Below are positions 1-7,053 of a DNA stretch of 8,473 nt, in pieces. The stretch covers positions 1 through 8,473 of the forward strand of contig CAJPML010000033.1 of NCBI GenBank assembly GCA_905371725.1, written 5' to 3'. The notes below the pieces were generated by a model. It was not told the DNA's origin. It saw only the letters and a list, made by a program, of their open reading frames with translations, and searched no databases. The first letter of the stretch is position 1; each line of letters begins with the position of its first letter. The stretch comes from Leptotrichia sp. oral taxon 215 (GTDB lineage: Bacteria; Fusobacteriota; Fusobacteriia; Fusobacteriales; Leptotrichiaceae). The position numbers were made by a program, and so were the translations under genes.

Positions 1-1
1 A

Positions 2-484
2 ATAAAGTTTCTGATTTCTTTCTCTTTTAAAAATGTAAGTATAGTCTTCATTTCTTTTTACTCCTGTTTTTGTATTAAAAGCTAAGTATTCCTCTAAAAT
101 ACCTGAATTATCAATTTTAAATCCATAGTTATAATACAATTCTTTTTTACCTTTTTTATCTATATAATTAATTTCAAATTCACTTGGTTTATCTCTACTG
201 TCACTAAATTTGAAAGAATCCACTTTCAATTTATATGAATTTTTTTTATTATCATCTGAAAAAGATAAAGATTCTAAGACACACCATGTCATAAATTGAA
301 AAGCTTCAAATACAGAAGATTTTCCACTTGCATTTGCACCATAAATAGCTGTCACAGGTAAAACTTTTTCATTAAGACTATTTCTTATATGTGAAGATAA
401 CTCATTGCTCCCACTTGCCCTCATATCTAAAATTCCTTCACCTTCAAATGACCTGTAATTTGAGAAATAAAATTGTAATAACAT
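2..484 (-). CDS. ABC/AAA15-type ATP-binding protein, N-terminal part (3' end beyond left edge)
   Basis: The reading frame stays open from an ATG at 482-484 to the window edge, giving 161 visible residues. The N-terminus has the pattern of COG1106/AAA15-type ATPases: a first strand followed by SNYRSF (residues 8-13) and a Walker A motif GANASGKS (49-56), inside the conserved context LPVTAIYGANASGKSSVFEA. The signature motif, Walker B and any C-terminal effector domain lie outside the window, so the exact subfamily cannot be set. Relatives of this ABC/SMC-like class include RloA, abortive-infection ATPases and the AriA subunit of PARIS, all linked to phage defence; that role is inference here. 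The start is supported by AAGGGAG at 493-499, 8 nt upstream. The gene has its own promoter and is clearly more AT-rich than the ATPase operon (hand count about 26% GC over bases 1-480), which suggests separate ancestry. The ATPase call is firm; the biological role is open. Confidence 0.85.
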   Translation of the reverse strand, partial: MLLQFYFSNYRSFEGEGILDMRASGSNELSSHIRNSLNEKVLPVTAIYGANASGKSSVFEAFQFMTWCVLESLSFSDDNKKNSYKLKVDSFKFSDSRDKPSEFEINYIDKKGKKELYYNYGFKIDNSGILEEYLAFNTKTGVKRNEDYTYIFKRERNQKLY

Positions 485-492
485 TCTTCTTT

Positions 493-499
493 CTCCCTT
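493..499 (-). promoter_or_regulatory. Ribosome binding site of the AAA15-type ATPase gene
   Basis: On the minus strand this reads AAGGGAG and ends 8 nt before the ATG at 482-484. It is the only good Shine-Dalgarno match near this start and supports the choice of start codon. Confidence 0.75.
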
Positions 500-517
500 C
501 TAAAATCAATTTATTTT

Positions 518-546
518 ATTATACATCTTTTTTTATTAAAAAGCAA
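518..546 (-). promoter_or_regulatory. Sigma70-like promoter for the AAA15-type ATPase gene
   Basis: On the minus strand, TTGCTT (541-546) and a perfect TATAAT (518-523) are separated by exactly 17 nt. Transcription would begin near 510, giving a leader of roughly 25 nt with the ribosome binding site in it. This suggests the left-hand gene is transcribed independently of the ATPase operon, although it has the same orientation. The region is very AT-rich, so a chance match is possible, but the position and spacing are right. Confidence 0.7.
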
Positions 547-549
547 ATT

Positions 550-568
550 TTTGAGTTAAAATCTCAAA
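550..568. terminator. Weak AT-rich hairpin, possible bidirectional terminator
   Basis: TTTGAG (550-555) pairs with CTCAAA (563-568) across a 7-nt loop, a 6-bp stem. On the plus strand it is followed by a T-rich run (569-582). On the minus strand it is followed by AAAATTTGCTTTTT, which overlaps the -35 box of the left-hand gene. It lies about 165 nt beyond the end of subunit D and could stop operon transcripts just before that promoter. The stem has only two G-C pairs, so the assignment is tentative. Confidence 0.3.
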
Positions 569-707
569 TTTTATCTTTTTTAATTTTCAAGTATATATTA
601 TTTAATAATCATTAAAACAAAAAATCATGAAACTACTTAAAATAAAGTCCTATAATATATTTACGAATGTCATTTGACAATAATATATTACAACTATTAT
701 TTTTAAG

Positions 708-723
708 AAAGTCCCATGACTTT
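708..723 (-). terminator. Small hairpin just after subunit D, weak terminator or 3'-end stabiliser
   Basis: On the minus strand AAAGTC, the loop ATGG and GACTTT form a perfect 6-bp stem that starts 11 nt after the subunit D stop codon. It is followed by CTTAAAAATAATAG rather than a run of T, so it is not a classical rho-independent terminator. The position at the operon end suggests a role in termination or in protecting the mRNA 3' end. Confidence 0.3.
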
Positions 724-734
724 TCCTATGTTTT

Positions 735-1379
735 TTATGCTTCCTTTTTGGACATCATATCCTTAACCTTCATAAGCCTTGTTATGCTTCCACGTTCATT
801 TTCATCAAGTTTCATCTGAATAAATCTTATTGTTTCCTGAAGCTGCGGTATTGTCATGTATTCCAATGCATTTACACGCCGTCTTGTCTTTTCGACTTCA
901 TCTGCCATAAGCTGACAGGCTTTTTCCACTTCGGCCAGCTCAAGCAGATTATCCATAACACTGTTCAGTCCATCAATTGCATCATCCAGATCTGCAGATG
1001 TCTGTGCATACCCATAAGGATATATCATTCCCTGATTTCCCTCATTTTCCCTGACAAAAGTCATTTGAGGCACATTAACGCTCATTATATTCTTCTTTTT
1101 AACTTCCACTCCTATTTTTTCTTTAGGATATGCAATGGCGTTTTCAAGCATTTCATCAGACATTACTCCTCTTGATAAAAGGAAATCCTTGAAGGAATTC
1201 TGTAACATTTCTTCAACTTTTTCACGTAATTTCTTATTTTTCTTTATCATATCAATAAACTGACGCATTAATTCATCCTGTTTATCTTTTAGTAATTTAT
1301 GTCCTCTTACTGCTGTCTTAAGTCTTATTTTAAGTCTTGAAAGCTCCATACGGGTAGGATTTACATTCAACTTCGCCAT
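735..1379 (-). CDS. ntpD: V-type ATP synthase/ATPase subunit D (central rotor shaft)
   Basis: At 214 residues this is the usual length for subunit D, which forms the long antiparallel coiled-coil axle inside the A3B3 head and turns with subunit F. Both conserved ends are visible: [20 protein letters not shown] (residues 8-27), starting the N-terminal helix, and [19 protein letters not shown] (163-181), starting the C-terminal helix that runs to the end. The middle (about 85-130) is the less helical section that contacts the stator side. The ATG lies 2 nt after the subunit B stop codon, with AGGAG 10 nt upstream inside the B coding end, so translation is probably coupled to B. It is the last gene of the operon in this window; a hairpin follows 11 nt after its TAA stop. 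Confidence 0.96.
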   Translation of the reverse strand: MAKLNVNPTRMELSRLKIRLKTAVRGHKLLKDKQDELMRQFIDMIKKNKKLREKVEEMLQNSFKDFLLSRGVMSDEMLENAIAYPKEKIGVEVKKKNIMSVNVPQMTFVRENEGNQGMIYPYGYAQTSADLDDAIDGLNSVMDNLLELAEVEKACQLMADEVEKTRRRVNALEYMTIPQLQETIRFIQMKLDENERGSITRLMKVKDMMSKKEA

Positions 1380-1381
1380 AA

Positions 1382-2761
1382 CTATTCATCTCCTGCAGGT
1401 AAATATTTTTCCAGATATTCATCCCTTATTCTTTTCAACTCTGTTCTTGGCAATATTTTTAGCAATTCCCATCCTAATTTCAATGTTTCCTCAATACTTC
1501 TGTTCTTTTCAAATCCCTGTGCCACATATTGGTCTTCAAAAGCTGTAGTAAATTTTACGAAAGCCTTGTCTGTATCAGACAGTGCTGACTCTCCCAATAT
1601 TACTGCCAGTTCTTTTGCTTCTTTTCCTGTAGCATAGGCTGCAAACAGCTGGTTCATTGTATCCGCATGGTCTTCTCTTGTTTTACCTTTTCCTATACCT
1701 TTATCCTTCAATCTCGAAAGTGAAGGCAGCACATCTATAGGAGGCATCAGATTCTGTTTATATAAATCCCTTGAAAGTATAATCTGTCCTTCTGTTATGT
1801 ATCCTGTCAAGTCAGGAATCGGGTGTGTCTTATCATCTTCAGGCATTGTAAGTATAGGAATCTGAGTTATAGATCCTTCCCTACCTTTTATTCTTCCTGC
1901 TCTTTCATAAATTGTAGACAAGTCAGTATACAGATATCCCGGATATCCACGTCTTCCAGGAACTTCTTTTCTGGCTGCTGACACTTCACGAAGAGCCTCA
2001 CAGTAGTTAGTAAGGTCTGTAAGTATAACCAGTACGTGCATTCCCTTTTCAAATGCCAAATATTCAGCACATGTAAGAGCCATTCTCGGTGTAGCTATTC
2101 TTTCTATTGCAGGGTCATCTGCAAGGTTCATAAATAATACCGCCCTGTCAATCGCACCTGTCTTTGTAAAGTCATCAATAAAGAACTGTGCTTCCTCAAA
2201 TGTTATCCCTATTGCTCCAAACACTACCGCAAATTTTGATTCTGAGTTTAATACTCTCGCCTGTCTTGCTATCTGAGCTGCAAGTTCAGCGTGAGGAAGT
2301 CCTGATCCTGAGAATATGGGCAGTTTCTGTCCTCTAACAAGTGTATTAAGTCCATCAATTGCTGATACTCCAGTTTGAATAAATTCTGAAGGATAATCCC
2401 TTGCAACAGGGTTTATCGCCACTCCGTTTATATCCAAACTTTGTTCAGGTATTATTTTTGGTCCGTTATCCTTTGGTCTTCCCAATCCATCAAATATTCT
2501 TCCTATCATATCTTCAGAAACCCCTAATGATAAAGGTTTTCCTAAAAATCTTACTTTTGAATTTTTCAAGTTTATTCCTGCAGAACTTTCAAACAGCTGA
2601 ACCATCGCTTTATCTCCATTAACTTCCAGAACCCTTCCACGTCTAAGTTCTCCTGTCTGAATTTCTATTTCTACAAGTTCTTCATATTTTACACCTTCAA
2701 CACCTTCAACAACCATCAAAGGACCTACTATTTCACTGACTGTTCTGTATTCCTTAAGCAT
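1382..2761 (-). CDS. ntpB: V-type ATP synthase/ATPase subunit B (non-catalytic head subunit)
   Basis: The 459-residue protein is full length for subunit B, which alternates with A in the A3B3 hexamer and completes the nucleotide sites at the interface. As expected for B, the Walker A loop is replaced by SGSGLPH (residues 151-157). Other family marks are [20 protein letters not shown] (129-148), the [23 protein letters not shown] stretch (268-290), [12 protein letters not shown] (316-327) and LPSLSRL (345-351). R350 in that last motif matches the arginine that reaches into the catalytic site of the A subunit. The ATG overlaps the end of the A gene by 8 nt (ATGCTTAA) and has a strong AAGGAGG 8 nt upstream, inside A. 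This arrangement favours coupled, equal synthesis of A and B, matching their 3:3 stoichiometry. Confidence 0.98.
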   Translation of the reverse strand: MLKEYRTVSEIVGPLMVVEGVEGVKYEELVEIEIQTGELRRGRVLEVNGDKAMVQLFESSAGINLKNSKVRFLGKPLSLGVSEDMIGRIFDGLGRPKDNGPKIIPEQSLDINGVAINPVARDYPSEFIQTGVSAIDGLNTLVRGQKLPIFSGSGLPHAELAAQIARQARVLNSESKFAVVFGAIGITFEEAQFFIDDFTKTGAIDRAVLFMNLADDPAIERIATPRMALTCAEYLAFEKGMHVLVILTDLTNYCEALREVSAARKEVPGRRGYPGYLYTDLSTIYERAGRIKGREGSITQIPILTMPEDDKTHPIPDLTGYITEGQIILSRDLYKQNLMPPIDVLPSLSRLKDKGIGKGKTREDHADTMNQLFAAYATGKEAKELAVILGESALSDTDKAFVKFTTAFEDQYVAQGFEKNRSIEETLKLGWELLKILPRTELKRIRDEYLEKYLPAGDE

Positions 2762-4526
2762 CTAATGAACCTCCTTTGTTTATAAGGTTATCTACTTCAT
2801 TTTCGATTTCATTTAAAATATCATTCATTTTATCCAAATCACTTTCAGGCATATATTTTGCCCTTGCAATTTTTTCTCTTACAGGCATTTCAGAAATTTC
2901 TTTCAGATATGCACCTGACTCAAGTCCTCTATTTCCTTCATCATAGAATTTAAGAACTAGCTGAAGCATTTTATCCTGCTTTGTAAGTGAAGTATATGTA
3001 TCTGATTCCATGAAGGCGTTCTGTTGCAGATAATCTTCCCTTATTGACTTTGCAACTTCCAGTTTAAGCTGATCTTTTTCTGAAAGTGTATCTCTTCCTA
3101 CCAGTCTTACTATTTCCTGTAGGCTTGATTCTTCCTGTAACAGAGCCATTGCTCTTTTTCTATTTTGAGAGAATTCAGGTCCTACATTTACATCCATCCA
3201 GCTGTCTACCTTTGTCTGATACAATGAATATGAATTCAGCCAGTTAATAGCCGGGAAGTGTCTTCTGTATGCAAGGTTTGCATCAAGTCCCCAGAATACT
3301 TTAACTATTCTAAGAGTAGCCTGTGATACCGGTTCAGAAATATCCCCTCCTGGAGGTGATACTGCTCCGATTACTGTCAATGCTCCTTCTCTTCCATCTT
3401 TTCCAAGACATATTACTTTTCCTGATCTTTCATAGAAGTCAGCCGCTCTTGATCCAAGGTAAGCCGGATATCCTTCATCCCCTGGCATTTCTTCCAGACG
3501 TCCTGACATTTCACGAAGTGCTTCTGCCCATCTTGATGTAGAATCTGCCATTATTGCTACTGAATATACCATATCCCTAAAGTATTCTGCAATTGTTATT
3601 CCTGTATATATACTTGCTTCCCTTGCTGCAACCGGCATATTTGAAGTATTTGCTATAAGTACAGTTCTCTTCATCAGAGACTGTCCTGTATTTGGATCTA
3701 TTATTTCCGGGAATTCCATAAGAACATCTGTCATTTCGTTTCCACGCTCTCCACAACCTACATATACTATTATCTGTGCATCTGCCCATTTTGCCAATTG
3801 GTGCTGAACGACAGTTTTTCCAGATCCAAACGGTCCTGGAACGCAGGCAGTTCCACCTTTAGTTACAGGGAAGAATGTGTCTATTACTCTTTGTCCTGTT
3901 ACTAGTGGAGCTTCAGGATTCAGCTTTTGTTTATATTTTCTTCCTCTACGTACAGGCCATTTCTGCATAAGCTGTATATTTACATCACCATTTGCAGTTT
4001 CTACTACAGCAACTGTATCTGTAACAGTAAAGCTTCCTTTTTCTATTGATTTCAGTGTCCCTTCAACTCCTAAAGGAATCATGATTTTATGGCTTATAAC
4101 TGAAGTTTCCTGAACTGTTCCTATTATGTCTCCGGCTTCAACCTTTTCCCCTGCATTTACAACAGGCTCAAAGTCCCATTTTGTTTCCCTGTTTAATGAA
4201 GGTACTGCTACCCCTTTATTTAAATAATCTCCTGCAACTTCCTGAAATTCTTTTAATGGTCTCTGTATACCATCAAACATTGCTTCAAGAAGTCCCGGTC
4301 CTAATTCAACACTTAGAGGTTCACCTGTAGAATAAACTGGCTCTCCTGGTCCGATTCCTACCGTTTCTTCATAAACCTGTATAGAAGCCCGGTCTCCTCT
4401 CATTTCTATTATTTCCCCTATCAATTTATTATCGGAAACCTGTACAACGTCGTAAACATTTGCTTCATCCATTCCTTCTGCTACAACAAGAGGTCCCGAT
4501 ACTTTTATAATTTTTCCTACTTTCAA
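2754..4526 (-). CDS. ntpA: V-type ATP synthase/ATPase subunit A (catalytic)
   Basis: This 590-residue protein hydrolyses or makes ATP in the head of the rotary enzyme. Domains in order: N-terminal beta-barrel (1-70, beginning [16 protein letters not shown]), the bulge (non-homologous) region unique to A (about 110-185), the nucleotide-binding domain (about 190-440) and a C-terminal helical domain. Visible motifs are the P-loop GPFGSGKT (231-238), the catalytic glutamate in GERGNE (E260), the Walker B strand [12 protein letters not shown] (322-333, D328) and [11 protein letters not shown] (390-400). Length and motifs are those of an intact, active A subunit; there is no intein. The start is a TTG, chosen because AAGGAG (4534-4539) sits 7 nt upstream and the protein begins MKVGKII as in relatives; the nearby ATG at 4531-4533 is out of frame. 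A 54-nt gap with a hairpin precedes it, and its end overlaps subunit B by 8 nt. Confidence 0.98.
   Translation of the reverse strand: MKVGKIIKVSGPLVVAEGMDEANVYDVVQVSDNKLIGEIIEMRGDRASIQVYEETVGIGPGEPVYSTGEPLSVELGPGLLEAMFDGIQRPLKEFQEVAGDYLNKGVAVPSLNRETKWDFEPVVNAGEKVEAGDIIGTVQETSVISHKIMIPLGVEGTLKSIEKGSFTVTDTVAVVETANGDVNIQLMQKWPVRRGRKYKQKLNPEAPLVTGQRVIDTFFPVTKGGTACVPGPFGSGKTVVQHQLAKWADAQIIVYVGCGERGNEMTDVLMEFPEIIDPNTGQSLMKRTVLIANTSNMPVAAREASIYTGITIAEYFRDMVYSVAIMADSTSRWAEALREMSGRLEEMPGDEGYPAYLGSRAADFYERSGKVICLGKDGREGALTVIGAVSPPGGDISEPVSQATLRIVKVFWGLDANLAYRRHFPAINWLNSYSLYQTKVDSWMDVNVGPEFSQNRKRAMALLQEESSLQEIVRLVGRDTLSEKDQLKLEVAKSIREDYLQQNAFMESDTYTSLTKQDKMLQLVLKFYDEGNRGLESGAYLKEISEMPVREKIARAKYMPESDLDKMNDILNEIENEVDNLINKGGSLDA
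2770..2776 (-). promoter_or_regulatory. Ribosome binding site of subunit B, inside the subunit A gene
   Basis: On the minus strand this reads AAGGAGG, a near-perfect Shine-Dalgarno sequence, ending 8 nt before the B start codon at 2759-2761. It lies within the last codons of the A gene and allows B to be translated by ribosomes finishing A or loading anew. Confidence 0.85.
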
Positions 4527-4533
4527 TGAACAT

Positions 4534-4539
4534 CTCCTT
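4534..4539 (-). promoter_or_regulatory. Ribosome binding site that fixes the TTG start of subunit A
   Basis: On the minus strand this reads AAGGAG, 7 nt before the TTG at 4524-4526. An ATG at 4531-4533 is too close to this box and out of frame, so the TTG is the functional start. Confidence 0.8.
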
Positions 4540-4543
4540 CTTT

Positions 4544-4560
4544 CTTCAAAGTTTTCGAAG
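4544..4560 (-). promoter_or_regulatory. Small hairpin directly upstream of the subunit A ribosome binding site
   Basis: On the minus strand CTTCGAAAACTTTGAAG can fold into a 7-bp stem (including one G-U pair) with a 3-nt loop. It ends 4 nt before the AAGGAG box of subunit A, in one of the two long gaps of the operon. It might keep the ribosome binding site accessible, mark an RNA processing site, or be chance in AT-rich DNA. The fold is seen in the sequence; any role is inference. Confidence 0.3.
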
Positions 4561-4580
4561 TTTTATTTTGCTGTTTTTCT

Positions 4581-4898
4581 CTAAAATATATTTGAACCTA
4601 TAGCTTTTTCTACGTAATCATTTATTTTCTGAATTCCTATTCCTGAACTTCCTTGGTTATTCGGTATTAGAATAATCGCAGGTAAAAGCTCCCTGTTATA
4701 TCTTTCTACTGTTTCTTCCACAAGGGCAGCAACTGGTTCAGTTACAAATATAATTCCATAATTTTCACTTGCCAAGGTATCTATAGTTCTTCTTGCTTCT
4801 TCTTTACTTACAACAGGATAGACATCCACTCCTAATGCCTTGAAAGCTAAAATCGAATCTTTATCTCCAACTACACCTATCTTATGCATAAGTATCAC
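4581..4898 (-). CDS. ntpG: V-type ATP synthase/ATPase subunit F (rotor shaft; called NtpG in Enterococcus)
   Basis: This small subunit (102 or 105 residues) binds the D axle at the bottom of the head and rotates with it. The N-terminal MHKIGVVGDKDS...FKALGV is the family signature, and LLPAIILIPNNQG (about 71-83) with a C-terminal VEKAIGSNIF completes the Rossmann-like fold. Two starts are possible. The GTG at 4896-4898 has AGGAAAGG (4903-4910) close upstream at a workable distance. The ATG at 4887-4889 gives the N-terminus seen in relatives but sits 13 nt from that box. I list the longer form; the difference is three residues. It overlaps the end of subunit C by 17 nt (GTG) or 8 nt (ATG), pointing to translational coupling. 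Stop is TAG. Confidence 0.95.
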   Translation of the reverse strand: MILMHKIGVVGDKDSILAFKALGVDVYPVVSKEEARRTIDTLASENYGIIFVTEPVAALVEETVERYNRELLPAIILIPNNQGSSGIGIQKINDYVEKAIGSNIF

Positions 4899-5883
4899 GC
4901 AACCTTTCCTTTATTCTGTCAGAGTCCAGACTGTTGATTTTCCCTACCATTATCATTCTTATGGCATTTATCTCTCTTTCTTTTGCCACAAGATAAGTAA
5001 ATAAAGGTTCCGGTCCAAATACAACATATTTAGATTCCCTGTTTAGGGCCATCAGGTAGTTATCTGAAATTTTTTCAAGCTCAGACAGTCTTCCTGTATT
5101 TTCAAATGCTTCTATTCCTGCTGTCAGATATGTTCCTATCTTTTCTTTTCTGAATTTATTGGCTATCATTTCAGGAGTATCATTCAAGGAAACTACTATT
5201 TTATCCTTTGGTATGTTTCCTCCTTCATGTATAACGCTTTCAAGAAATTTTAAATCTCTGTTCTGCTTTTTAACTCTTAATAAAGTAATTATATTCTGAA
5301 AGTCGATAAGCCCTGAAACATAGTCTCTCATTATTTCCACATCTATTTTTGATGCAATTTTTGATAGATGTTTATAATAATATTTATCTACTATCAGATC
5401 AATTTTCTGAGGATCGGCATTTTCAGCAAAATCCTTTTCCACTTCATTATTTGCCTCAATAAATTCTTCAGGCAGATCTTCATAATTCTGTATTTCAAAT
5501 TTCTGTTTCAGTCTGGAAGCCTTTACAGTACCGGCATCCATAAGCAGATCTGTAAAATCCTTCCCTGAAAGCTTGCTTTTCAATAATACTTTTAAATTAT
5601 GATAATCATATTTAATTGAAAGAATATCTACGATTTCACTGTCATTGCTCATTTCCCTCACAAGGGAAAACACTCTTTCAGTTTCTCTTCTCAATATTTT
5701 TTCATAACTTCTGCTATCTTTTATATCAGCCATATTGTGAGAGTATTCCGTTTCTCCCAGCTGTTTCAGTACATCGTCGGGAGACCCGGCTTCAATCATT
5801 CTTTCAAGCCTGTTTTTAGTCAGAAGTCTCTTTTCCAAAACTCTGACAGTTACGACGCTTCGTCCGTAATCCATTCTATTCAT
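4882..5883 (-). CDS. ntpC: V-type ATP synthase/ATPase subunit C (AC39/d-type ring adaptor)
   Basis: This 333-residue protein is of the vATP-synt_AC39 family (yeast subunit d homologue). It is a funnel-shaped, all-helical protein that sits on the membrane ring and socketed to the D/F shaft. Length fits the family. The N-terminus (YGRSVVTVRVLEKRLLTK, residues 6-23) matches the first conserved helix, and the pattern YDYHNLKVLLKSKL with later IDFQNIITLLRVKKQN shows the internal repeats of the fold. The C-terminal KEREINAIRMIMVGKIN is also typical. Sequence conservation in this family is low, so position between E and F supports the call. AAGGGAG lies 7 nt before the ATG. The gene follows E after 26 nt and its 3' end overlaps F. 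Confidence 0.95.
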   Translation of the reverse strand: MNRMDYGRSVVTVRVLEKRLLTKNRLERMIEAGSPDDVLKQLGETEYSHNMADIKDSRSYEKILRRETERVFSLVREMSNDSEIVDILSIKYDYHNLKVLLKSKLSGKDFTDLLMDAGTVKASRLKQKFEIQNYEDLPEEFIEANNEVEKDFAENADPQKIDLIVDKYYYKHLSKIASKIDVEIMRDYVSGLIDFQNIITLLRVKKQNRDLKFLESVIHEGGNIPKDKIVVSLNDTPEMIANKFRKEKIGTYLTAGIEAFENTGRLSELEKISDNYLMALNRESKYVVFGPEPLFTYLVAKEREINAIRMIMVGKINSLDSDRIKERLRDTYA

Positions 5884-5909
5884 GTACTTTCTCCCTTACT
5901 ATATGGATA

Positions 5910-6464
5910 TTATGAAAAGAGAAGTTTTGAAATCTCAACTTCCAATTCATCTCTCATAAAGTCAAGCTTCACTTCAAAAGTGTAATTTTCCTGTATTCCA
6001 TTTTCTTCAATAACAAATCCTGAAGAAACGGAATCACCTTCTGATACATTTATTCCAGGAAATTCATTCTTGACTCTACCAATATATTCTTTTTTTACAA
6101 TCAGCTTTTTATTTTCATTAAATGAAGCTGTATCTATATTCTTTCTTAAATAGTCCATATATTCATCTTCATTTAAATTAACAAGCCTGTCTTTTAATTT
6201 TCCTATAACTTTTTCAATTACCGCCTGTTTAGCCTTCAATTTTTCATTTCTTGCTTTAAGTCCGGCACTTGCTTTTATTCTCTCTGATATTAATTCTCTT
6301 TCTTTTGCTGCAGCTTCAAGTATATCTTCCTTTCTGGAATCAATCTTTTTCAGACTTGAATTAAATTTTTCTTCAGCCTGAACTTCTGCATTTTTTACAA
6401 TTTCTGCAGCTTTTTCCTTAGCATCATTTAATATTTTTGCTGTTAAGTTATCCAAACTAGACAT
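5910..6464 (-). CDS. ntpE: V-type ATP synthase/ATPase subunit E (peripheral stalk)
   Basis: Subunit E forms half of the peripheral stalk that stops the head from turning with the rotor. The 184 residues show the expected two parts: a highly charged, heptad-like helix over about residues 5-95, rich in Ala, Glu and Lys (for example AKILNDAKEKAAEIVKNAE), and a mixed alpha/beta C-terminal domain (about 96-184) that binds the top of subunit B. It needs a coiled-coil partner of the G/H type, which is not encoded in this window. The ATG at 6462-6464 has AAGGA 9 nt upstream. The gene lies 24 nt after K and 26 nt before C, as in other ntp operons. The coiled coil alone would be unspecific; the C-terminal domain and context settle the call. 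Confidence 0.93.
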   Translation of the reverse strand: MSSLDNLTAKILNDAKEKAAEIVKNAEVQAEEKFNSSLKKIDSRKEDILEAAAKERELISERIKASAGLKARNEKLKAKQAVIEKVIGKLKDRLVNLNEDEYMDYLRKNIDTASFNENKKLIVKKEYIGRVKNEFPGINVSEGDSVSSGFVIEENGIQENYTFEVKLDFMRDELEVEISKLLFS

Positions 6465-6488
6465 TATTTCACATCCTTAACTCAAATT

Positions 6489-7053
<565 letters not shown>

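Larger units (their letters stand above)
485..734. other. AT-rich intergenic region between the V-ATPase operon and the ATPase gene
   Basis: This 250-base gap separates the last operon gene from the left-hand gene. It holds the two weak hairpins, the promoter and the ribosome binding site listed separately. I see no RNA gene, tandem repeat or coding frame with a ribosome binding site and recognisable protein in either direction. The motif GGACTTT occurs twice on the minus strand (near 707-714 and 644-650), so alternative pairing with the first stem is possible; I attach no function to this. Confidence 0.6.

Noticed and set aside
391..615. Plus-strand open frame of 74 codons overlapping the start of the ATPase gene
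   Set aside because: It lies antisense to a recognised coding region and its promoter, has a Phe/Leu/Lys-rich composition expected of AT-rich antisense DNA, and has no ribosome binding site.
668..681. Short inverted repeat TGTCA/TGACA
   Set aside because: The arms are only 4-5 nt with a 2-4 nt loop and have no link to a gene start or end; too small to call.
651..702. Plus-strand promoter-like boxes (TATAAT at 651-656; TTGACA at 674-679)
   Set aside because: The boxes lack properly spaced partners, and no plus-strand gene follows. Such matches are expected in DNA this AT-rich.
1382..2761. Missing Walker A lysine in subunit B as a damaged ATPase
   Set aside because: Loss of the P-loop lysine (SGSGLPH) is the normal state of V-type B subunits.
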